Below, piece by piece: positions 7,484 through 12,134 of a stretch of 12,134 bases of DNA. Both the position numbers and the translations under genes were made by a program. The DNA is from an uncultured Oscillospiraceae bacterium (GTDB lineage: Bacteria; Bacillota; Clostridia; Oscillospirales; Acutalibacteraceae), in NCBI GenBank assembly GCA_902462665.1, contig CABQCM010000009.1, positions 1 through 12,134 on the forward strand. The letters are read 5' to 3'. How positions within the stretch are numbered: the first letter of the stretch is position 1; every line of letters begins with the position of its first letter. Under the pieces are notes generated by a model. That model did not search any database and was not told the DNA's origin. It saw nothing but the letters and a program-made list of their open reading frames with translations.

Positions 7484-8176
7484 TCATACCGCATCGTCCA
7501 GCAGCTGTCGAAGCTGAGAAAGCTGCCGAATGCAGCCTTCGCCCGGTAATTCGCCCTGGCGGCAAATTTGCACGGCCGGCATGCCGCATTGTTTGGCCCC
7601 CATGATATCTTCGACCGGCGAATCTCCCACCATCAGCATCTGATTCGGAGAAAGCCGCTCCAGTTCCAAAGCACATTCAAAAACAGCGGGGTGAGGCTTG
7701 CAGCAGCCCACATCCTCCGAGGTAACGACAAAGTCAAACAAAAATCCCCGCCGCAGAATGGACTGGCGCAGGATGCCGTTGTCGGCGTTGGTGATCAGTC
7801 CGACGCGGTATCGTTGACGCAAAGAGGCCACCAGTTCCACCGCCCCTGCATACGCCTGGGGCCGCAAAAACAGCTCGCAGACAAACAAAGAGAAATCGTC
7901 CTCATCGGCCAGAAGATGATATCGCTCGCAAGCACGAACATAGCTTGTGGTGAGAATTTCGTAGCCGGGCCGATATTTTTCCGCATTGGCTAAGGCGGCG
8001 CGTTCCCGAGAAAAGCGCATAAAAAATGCGTCCGACAGCTCTTTAGAATTTCTTCCGCTTCGCTGAAGGAAGCGGTCGAACCATTCTCGAATGCGTTCAA
8101 AGGGCTGCCCGATCTCTACCAGGGTGCCGTAATAATCAAAGGCAATCGCCTGAATATGTTTTGTAATGGACATCAT
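7484..8176 (-). CDS. HAD superfamily hydrolase with a DxY nucleophile motif
   Basis: This 230-residue cytoplasmic Rossmann-type HAD protein of subfamily I has a helical cap (about 20-105). Motif I is AFDYYGTLV with nucleophile Asp14; motif II is LITNAD (Thr129); motif III is CCKPHP (Lys160); motif IV is GDSPVEDIMGA (Asp185, Asp190). The second motif-I Asp, the general acid of standard phosphatases, is Tyr16 here, as in the DxYGT motif of haloacid dehalogenases. Phosphatase activity is therefore not assured, although DYYGT proteins are often simply called HAD hydrolases. The start 8176 is followed at once by a second ATG; AAAGGA lies about 6 bases before the first. It ends 21 bases before the HemN-like gene. 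Its substrate in this cluster is unknown; hydrolytic release or trimming of an intermediate is only a guess. Confidence 0.87.
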   Translation of the reverse strand: MMSITKHIQAIAFDYYGTLVEIGQPFERIREWFDRFLQRSGRNSKELSDAFFMRFSRERAALANAEKYRPGYEILTTSYVRACERYHLLADEDDFSLFVCELFLRPQAYAGAVELVASLRQRYRVGLITNADNGILRQSILRRGFLFDFVVTSEDVGCCKPHPAVFECALELERLSPNQMLMVGDSPVEDIMGAKQCGMPAVQICRQGELPGEGCIRQLSQLRQLLDDAV

Positions 8177-8485
8177 TTCAATTCCTTTCCGTTCGTTTCA
8201 AGTCGGAACATACCGCATAGACGAAGCACTCCGGGTACCACGCGTTTTACGCGAAGCCTTGAAATGTCAGATGTGTTTACGTTGCTTCGCCATGCGAAAG
8301 CATGGCTGCATCGCGTGTCTTTCCGGCGTTCCAAGGCCCTGCGCGAACAATCTTTGACCGCAGGCCGCGCAGCTTTTGCAGCCGGCAAAGCGCCGGAAGA
8401 CGAAAAGACATTACTTTTCCAGGAACGGCAACGCGGCTGGCGGCCAAATTACCGTTCTGCGGCGCATTGTATCCTGATTGCTTTG
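8177..8485. other. 309-base gap without a recognisable gene, rich in short inverted repeats
   Basis: Between the flavodoxin stop and the HAD start I find no ORF with family motifs. A 44-codon - strand frame follows ATG 8410 but has no recognisable content. Short palindromes stand out: 8289-8306 is a perfect 7-bp stem closed by GAAA when read on the + strand; a CGCGT/ACGCG hairpin lies near 8240-8255; GCCGG/CCGGC arms lie near 8380-8395. A TTTCAAG/CTTGAAA pair brackets the last 60 bases before the HAD gene. No T-run terminator and no confident promoter were seen. It may be a processed leader, a decayed gene or simple spacer. Confidence 0.5.
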
Positions 8486-9016
8486 TCAACCGCCCAGCAG
8501 ACGGTCAACCCGGCGACCGAATTCCCGGCATCGTTGCGCGCTGCGCACATCCTGCCATGCAATGGATTCGGAATGAAAATCGGGCGACAGGTGATCAATA
8601 CGGCGCAGCAGGCGCTGCATTGTCCGGCGGTCGCGGGGGCTGATTTCCTCCATGAGCAGCCGTCCCGGCAACGACGCTTCGGCAAACGGTACGCAGGGAG
8701 CCAGATAATACCGCATCAAATCAAGAAAATCCTGGCAGCTGGAACGGTAGGGTGTCGATTCCGCCCAGGAGGTAATGAACACTGCCGCAGGCCGTCCGCG
8801 CAGTCTGTTTCCCGCCGCATTCAAAAAGTTTATCATATCAGGATGGGGTTTGCCCACAAAGATGGGACTGCCTAAAACAAAGAACTCCGCCTCATCCTCC
8901 CGCCATTTTGAGACCGGGCAAACGCTCGCCTCATGACGGGTCATCCCCTGCCGAATCCATTGGCAAACCTCCAGAGTAGAACCGTAACGGGTGGCGTAAA
9001 GGATGGTTCCCTTCAT
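8486..9016 (-). CDS. Flavodoxin-domain protein (HemG/flavodoxin_5-like)
   Basis: This 176-residue protein has a flavodoxin fold. MKGTILYATRYGSTLEV is strand 1 plus the FMN phosphate loop (TRYGST), FFVLGSPIFVGKPHPDM carries the second FMN-contacting loop, and GRPAAVFITSW is a central strand. Length and motifs resemble short-chain flavodoxins and the HemG-type menaquinone-linked protoporphyrinogen oxidase family. ATG 9016 is selected because AAAGGAG lies 8 bases upstream and the flavodoxin fold starts directly there; the open frame extends to 9193 without recognisable content. It sits between the B12-type radical SAM gene and the HAD and HemN-like genes. A reasonable role is electron delivery to the radical SAM [4Fe-4S] clusters, which need a low-potential donor; this is inferred from context. 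Oxidation or reduction of a pathway intermediate is an alternative. Confidence 0.87.
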   Translation of the reverse strand: MKGTILYATRYGSTLEVCQWIRQGMTRHEASVCPVSKWREDEAEFFVLGSPIFVGKPHPDMINFLNAAGNRLRGRPAAVFITSWAESTPYRSSCQDFLDLMRYYLAPCVPFAEASLPGRLLMEEISPRDRRTMQRLLRRIDHLSPDFHSESIAWQDVRSAQRCREFGRRVDRLLGG

Positions 9017-9316
9017 ATGGTTGCTCCTTTCTATACCATGAGGCATCCGAATACCAATCGGTTGATATCGGGCAGTTTGGGCGAATCCAGCACCAAAGCT
9101 TTTGACCATACGCCCGGCTGCCCTGCAGCCGTTTCCTTGCCACCGACCCAACCGCCTGTGTATCGACTGCTGCGCATCCTTCGGCGTGAACAAAGGGTTT
9201 GCCTAGCGGTGCGGCGGACGTAGGCAGACTGCCGCCACGTCCGGGACGACAAGCCGTCAGACGGCCGTTTGTGCCGCCGAAAGACGGTTCGGTTTTAGAT
9301 ATCTCAGGGTATACCA
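9017..9316. other. 300-base gap between radical SAM and flavodoxin genes, no recognisable gene
   Basis: No frame in this stretch shows a known domain. A - strand frame of 128 codons begins at ATG 9317, overlapping the radical SAM stop as TGATG, and runs 86 bases into the flavodoxin gene, but its translation is Arg/Cys/Trp-rich and looks non-coding. A second - strand frame ends just before the flavodoxin ribosome site with LVLDSPKLPDINRLVFG, which looks more protein-like but has no identifiable start. Short palindromes (GCCGT/ACGGC near 9270-9285; GGACGT/ACGTCC near 9217-9243) are present without a T-run. This may be a decayed gene or structured spacer. Confidence 0.5.
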
Positions 9317-10576
9317 TCACCGCCGAAAATACCGAATCACCCGCTCAAGCCGTTCGGGAGAATTGATTCGCTCAATCAGCCTCTCGTAACAGCGCTGAAA
9401 TTCTCCCCGGCTGAGGCGGGGCAGATCGTACAGCAGAGTAAAGCCGTCGTAGCGGCTCCAATCGCGGGGCAAAACGGTCCCCTGCGCGATCATCTCCTCA
9501 TACATCCGCGTACCAGGAAAGGGGGTGGAAACGGTAATGTTGGTGCCGTACAGGCAGGTGGAAAGAATGAATTGATAAAGCCGCTCGAACGTATCGGCCG
9601 TATCGTTCGGCAGTCCCACAACAAAGCTTCCCACCACACCAATACGGCGACTTTGAATCCGTTCAACCGCCTGCTCATAACCTTCCCGTTTCCGCCGTTT
9701 GAAGCCGGAGTCGTTAATTTGCTGTAAGCTGTTCTCATCCAGGCTTTCTAAGCCAATCAGCAGCTTACGGCAGCCCGACGGATATAACCGGTCGAGCAGC
9801 CAGTCCTTTTGGGCAACCGACACGTCGGTAAAGGCGTACCAGTCGCAGGGCTTCTCGTCGAAAAGGTCGAGCAGAACGCGGCTGAAAGCATCGTTAATAA
9901 AGAGGTTATCGTCGGTAAAAAAGAGAAAGGGACGGCGCCAAAGGGTATGGATCGCATGTAGTTCTCGCCGGATTTGCCCGGGATTTTTCCGTCGGATTCG
10001 ACGGCCATAAATGGTGGAAGACAGACAAAACCGGCATTGGTGCGGGCATCCGCGCGAAAGCTGCACCGGCACGCTGCGGTAAGGATACCGCGCCGCCAAA
10101 TCATAGCGCGGCACGGGCGAATCCTCCAGCGAGGGAGGGAGGGTACAGCGATATAGCCGGCCGACCCTTCCCAACGTCTCATCGCGCACAAAAGCTTTTA
10201 CCGGCTCCTCGCCCTCCCCCACAAACACCACGTCGGCATGCGCCAAGGCTTCTCCCGGCAGCATGGTAACGTGCGGCCCGCCCATGAGAACCCTTGAGCC
10301 TTGGGAACGCAGAGCGTCGGCCAGGGCGTAAGCCTCGGGAGCCTGAGCGGTGGAGGGAGAAAGAAAAACGTCGTCGTAGTCGTACCGTGCCGGCGTCTCA
10401 TAGGCAAGGTCTACATAATCGACCTCCCATCGCTCGGGCAGCATCGCGCCTACGGTGAGCAGCCCGAGATGAGGGGTGTTCCAAAGCCGTTCGCGGGAAC
10501 GAAACTCGGCCATCCGGCTGTCGCACAGCGTGGGAGAGCCTCGAAACGGCAAGGCCAGCAGAAGAGCTTTTTTCAT
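9317..10576 (-). CDS. B12-binding-domain radical SAM protein
   Basis: This 419-residue protein has the two-domain layout of the cobalamin-binding radical SAM class (BchE, HpnJ and methylase relatives). Residues 1 to about 140 match the B12-binding Rossmann domain: KKALLLALPF, TPHLGLLTVGAMLPERWEVDYVDL cut by family-like spacing, and VLMGGPHVTMLPGEAL followed by VVFVGEGEEPV. The classic DxHxxG cobalamin-ligand motif is not seen, which is common in this class. Residues about 165-360 are the radical SAM barrel with RGCPHQCRFC (Cys177, 181, 184), FFTDDNLFIN, RKLLIGLESLDE and SFVVGLPNDT. ATG 10576 is preferred over 10597 because the domain starts there and AAAGG lies 10 bases before. Reactions in the class include methylation and ring rearrangement on unactivated carbons; the substrate here may be an ACP-bound chain (inference). 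Confidence 0.9.
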   Translation of the reverse strand: MKKALLLALPFRGSPTLCDSRMAEFRSRERLWNTPHLGLLTVGAMLPERWEVDYVDLAYETPARYDYDDVFLSPSTAQAPEAYALADALRSQGSRVLMGGPHVTMLPGEALAHADVVFVGEGEEPVKAFVRDETLGRVGRLYRCTLPPSLEDSPVPRYDLAARYPYRSVPVQLSRGCPHQCRFCLSSTIYGRRIRRKNPGQIRRELHAIHTLWRRPFLFFTDDNLFINDAFSRVLLDLFDEKPCDWYAFTDVSVAQKDWLLDRLYPSGCRKLLIGLESLDENSLQQINDSGFKRRKREGYEQAVERIQSRRIGVVGSFVVGLPNDTADTFERLYQFILSTCLYGTNITVSTPFPGTRMYEEMIAQGTVLPRDWSRYDGFTLLYDLPRLSRGEFQRCYERLIERINSPERLERVIRYFRR

Positions 10577-10636
10577 TGGTGCATCGCCTTTCATCATCTT
10601 GCCTGGACGGATCTTTGCTAAACAGAATATCCGAGG

Positions 10637-10669
10637 CTCTGACCACGGTGCCGCTTGTCCGTATCAGAG
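10637..10669 (-). other. Possible hairpin at the end of the second NHL gene
   Basis: CTCTGA and TCAGAG arms (10664-10669 and 10637-10642) with an inner ACGG/CCGT pair can fold around a 10-base loop; the first arm includes the NHL stop codon. No T-run follows, so it is not an intrinsic terminator. It may affect RNA stability in the 87-base gap before the radical SAM gene, or be chance. Confidence 0.3.
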
Positions 10670-11458
10670 TATGGAAAACAATTCGACAACGGTATGGCGA
10701 ATGGTGTCCGATACCACGACCCTTCCGGGTTGTGCAGCAATGGCTCCGAGATGGCAAAGCTTTCCCAACCCTATAGACCGCCAGGCGGATGTGTCCACTA
10801 CAGGTTCCAGCTCTCCCAGCGTGCGGTGATACCGCCACAAAGTACGCCCAGTGCTGATATACAGCCAGCCATCGGCAGAAGCTGCCAGAGCAATGGGATT
10901 CCATTGTTCTCCCTCATCCAAGAGGATGGTACATCGCTCTTCACGCGGTGAATAATGCAGGATACGCCCGCGCCCGGTATCAGTCAGATATACCTCGCCG
11001 TCCTGGGTGCAAATTCCATACGGTTTGACGCAACAAATGTTTTTCACTACCTCACAGCCGCCCTGCATTGTCCGGTGGCAGACACGATTTTGCAAAAAAT
11101 CGGTAAAGTAGACCTCTTCGCCGATTAAGGCGACGCTTCCTGGCAAAGACAGGCCGCCCGGAAGGGAGTCAGAAGTTACCGCCCGGTTCCACTTTCCCGC
11201 TTGCCAACGCCAGAGCGCGGGATTTCCCGCATCGGCCACCCACAGAGAATCCCGTCCGGCCGTCAGTGCCAGCGGCTTGGAAAACGGGGGTGGGCAGTCG
11301 CTGAATTTCTCTGCGGCACCCTGCCTGGTCAACCGGACAATTCGCTGATTGTTCATATCCGCGACCAGCAGCTCGCCCCGCCAGAATACCAGCCCGGAGG
11401 GGGCGCAAAGTCCCTGCTCCGGGCCAGCCAAAAGACGGGCCTCACACCTGGGAGTCAT
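10664..11458 (-). CDS. NHL-repeat six-bladed beta-propeller protein
   Basis: This 264-residue protein is built of about six NHL-like blades: SGLVFWRGELLVADMNNQRI (21-40), LALTAGRDSLWVADAGNPAL (63-82), GSVALIGEEVYFTDFLQNRV (107-126), YGICTQDGEVYLTDTGRGRI (147-166), a weaker blade at 188-210 and a last one at 238-260 closing with VVVSDTIRHTVVEL. The length fits one closed six-bladed ring. There is no signal peptide or membrane segment, so it is cytoplasmic. ATG 11458 lies inside the end of the ACP frame (17-base overlap), implying translational coupling to that ACP; an earlier in-frame ATG at 11497 would overlap more deeply and is less likely. NHL propellers can be binding scaffolds or enzymes such as peptidylglycine lyases. 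With an ACP on one side and a radical SAM gene on the other, it may hold or process carrier-bound substrates, but no catalytic residues can be assigned. Confidence 0.83.
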   Translation of the reverse strand: MTPRCEARLLAGPEQGLCAPSGLVFWRGELLVADMNNQRIVRLTRQGAAEKFSDCPPPFSKPLALTAGRDSLWVADAGNPALWRWQAGKWNRAVTSDSLPGGLSLPGSVALIGEEVYFTDFLQNRVCHRTMQGGCEVVKNICCVKPYGICTQDGEVYLTDTGRGRILHYSPREERCTILLDEGEQWNPIALAASADGWLYISTGRTLWRYHRTLGELEPVVDTSAWRSIGLGKLCHLGAIAAQPGRVVVSDTIRHTVVELFSIL

Positions 11459-11771
11459 GACCGCAATAGCCCCGTACCAGAGCGGCAAAAGAGGCAATAT
11501 CCTTGATTTTATCCATATTCAGGTCGCTGTCGTCGATTTCGATGTCGTAGGCTTCCTCAATCTCTACGAGAATCGACAGCGCCAGAATAGAATCAATGCC
11601 CAATGACAGCAGCGGAGTGTGAAGCTCCAGCGCGTCGATTTTCGATTGATCCTTGAGGCGGGATGCAATGATTTGACGAATCTTTTCTTCTATCGCAAGC
11701 TGTTCCATTCTTTCGTACCATACCATCCGGTTGTCAAAGGAGTCATAGTGTCTCTTGCCAACCGATAGCAT
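11442..11771 (-). CDS. Acyl carrier protein
   Basis: This is a phosphopantetheine carrier protein of up to 109 residues. EEKIRQIIASRL is helix 1, and LLSLGIDSILALSILVEIEE carries the attachment Ser61 in a GIDSI motif plus recognition helix II. An acidic stretch AYDIEIDDSDL and helix III-IV residues through FAALV complete the fold. The start is uncertain. ATG 11771 has AGAAAGG touching it with no spacing; ATG 11726 and ATG 11708 would give 94 or 88 residues, closer to the usual ACP length, but have poor ribosome sites. It is preceded by an AT-rich 49-base gap and overlaps the next NHL gene by 17 bases. It differs strongly from the second ACP at 5369-5596, whose helix III region is basic, so the two probably serve different partners. 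The likely activator is the Sfp-type transferase of the same operon. Confidence 0.88.
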   Translation of the reverse strand: MLSVGKRHYDSFDNRMVWYERMEQLAIEEKIRQIIASRLKDQSKIDALELHTPLLSLGIDSILALSILVEIEEAYDIEIDDSDLNMDKIKDIASFAALVRGYCGHDSQV

Positions 11772-11820
11772 CCTTTCTTTTTTATTTTGGGTACTGAAAA
11801 ATAACGCAAAGATAACAATT

Positions 11821-12134
11821 TTAACTTAAGCTCTGTGGCCGGTCGATGCGGCAGAGGCGGTTGTTGGCTCCGTCGAGAAGATAGAGCGAGCGATGCGCGG
11901 CCAAGCCGTTGGGATTGGCTAGGGCATACCGCGCAGGGGAATACCCTCGCCCAACGCCCGGCCCCAGACCGCCCAGCAGGGTGGCAATGCGCCCACTCGG
12001 GGTAACGACGCGCACCGCGCTGTTGCCCGCATCGGCAAGGAACACATTACCCTGTGCATCGCCGCACACCGCCACCGGGCGACACAGTCCCGCCCATCGG
12101 GCGTCTCCCCCGTCCCCGCTGTACTCCGCCCTTC
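11821..12134 (-). CDS. NHL-repeat beta-propeller protein, C-terminal part (5' end off the window)
   Basis: The - strand frame is open from the right edge to the stop at 11821, with no start codon required inside. It shows the signature GDGGDARWAGLCRPVAVCGD near the edge, then GNVFLADAGNSAVRVV, SGRIATLLGG, and a last blade NPNGLAAHRSLYLLDGANNR. The GDGGxAxxAxLxxPxGVAVD...GNxYxADxxNxxIR pattern is the standard NHL repeat that builds beta-propellers. About 104 residues are visible, roughly two blades. It is the first visible gene of the operon, 49 bases before the ACP, and is a relative of the propeller at 10664-11458, so the ACP is sandwiched between two NHL genes. Its localisation cannot be judged, because the N-terminus is missing. 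Confidence 0.85.
   Translation of the reverse strand, partial: RAEYSGDGGDARWAGLCRPVAVCGDAQGNVFLADAGNSAVRVVTPSGRIATLLGGLGPGVGRGYSPARYALANPNGLAAHRSLYLLDGANNRLCRIDRPQSLS

Larger units (their letters stand above)
2302..12134 (-). other. Operon-like biosynthetic gene cluster (type II acyl synthase plus radical SAM enzymes)
   Basis: Eleven genes or gene remnants all point left, with short gaps or overlaps: ACP to NHL propeller overlaps by 17 bases, FabZ-ACP to FabK by 11, HAD to HemN-like gap 21, HemN-like to FabZ gap 34, FabK to FabF gap 72. The exceptions are two gaps of about 300 bases (8177-8485, 9017-9316) and about 150 bases before the transferase gene. No clear promoter was seen inside the row, and the 5' end is off the window. 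The gene mix (KS, DH, ER, two ACPs, PPTase, two radical SAM proteins, flavodoxin, HAD, two NHL propellers) indicates a dedicated acyl-chain pathway. Missing from view are a ketoreductase, an acyltransferase and a releasing enzyme. The single-operon claim is inferred from spacing and strand. Confidence 0.75.

Noticed and set aside
8225..8245. Possible T-box leader element (TGGTACC on the - strand near 8233-8240) before the HAD gene
   Set aside because: Only the TGGNACC core is present and it is a self-complementary KpnI-like palindrome; no stem I, flanking consensus or terminator hairpin with a T-run is seen, and the downstream gene is not an amino-acid gene.
8277..8410. 44-codon - strand frame starting at ATG 8410
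   Set aside because: Weak ribosome site, no recognisable content, and it lies in a palindrome-rich spacer; not enough to call a gene.
8931..9317. 128-codon - strand frame starting with TGATG overlap after the radical SAM gene
   Set aside because: It overlaps the well-supported flavodoxin start by 86 bases, and its composition (Arg, Cys, Trp, Ser rich, no motif) looks non-coding.
11772..11820. Promoter in the AT-rich gap before the ACP
   Set aside because: A TTGTTA with 17-base spacing is present on the - strand but no acceptable -10 box follows; too weak to annotate.

Overview
The window looks like a strictly anaerobic Firmicute, probably a moderately GC-rich gut Clostridium-type organism (Oscillospirales is my best guess). 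The grounds are strong AGGAGG/AAAGGAG-type ribosome sites, an anaerobic ribonucleotide reductase activase (nrdG) end, a FabK-type enoyl reductase and a wealth of radical SAM enzymes. The taxon is inferred, not proven.

Left part (1-2283, + strand): the 3' end of nrdG, then a membrane-anchored hypothetical protein with a large extracytoplasmic domain, then a GNAT acetyltransferase. This block closes with a perfect 22-bp hairpin terminator that separates it from a convergent operon.

Right part (2302-12134, all - strand): one long operon-like row that enters from beyond the right edge. In transcription order it holds: an NHL-repeat beta-propeller (5' end off the window), an acyl carrier protein (ACP), a second NHL propeller, a B12-binding-type radical SAM protein, a flavodoxin, a HAD hydrolase, a HemN-like radical SAM gene broken by a frameshift, a FabZ dehydratase that runs in frame into a second ACP, a FabK enoyl reductase, a FabF ketosynthase, and an Sfp-type phosphopantetheinyl transferase. 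Several genes overlap by a few bases. Two gaps of about 300 bases (8177-8485 and 9017-9316) interrupt the packing and hold no gene I can recognise.

Interpretation: ketosynthase, dehydratase, enoyl reductase, two ACPs and a dedicated phosphopantetheinyl transferase form a type II fatty-acid/polyketide-like line. Two radical SAM enzymes, a flavodoxin (possible electron donor), a HAD hydrolase and two propellers would tailor the acyl chain. No ketoreductase, acyltransferase or thioesterase is visible, so these are upstream of the window or borrowed from primary metabolism. The layout recalls pathways in which radical SAM enzymes modify carrier-bound acyl chains (HemN-like cyclopropanation in jawsamycin; radical SAM genes beside fatty-acid genes in candidate ladderane loci), but the product cannot be read from the sequence. 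The HemN-like gene is disrupted in this copy, so the pathway may be crippled here unless that is a sequencing error or recoding.
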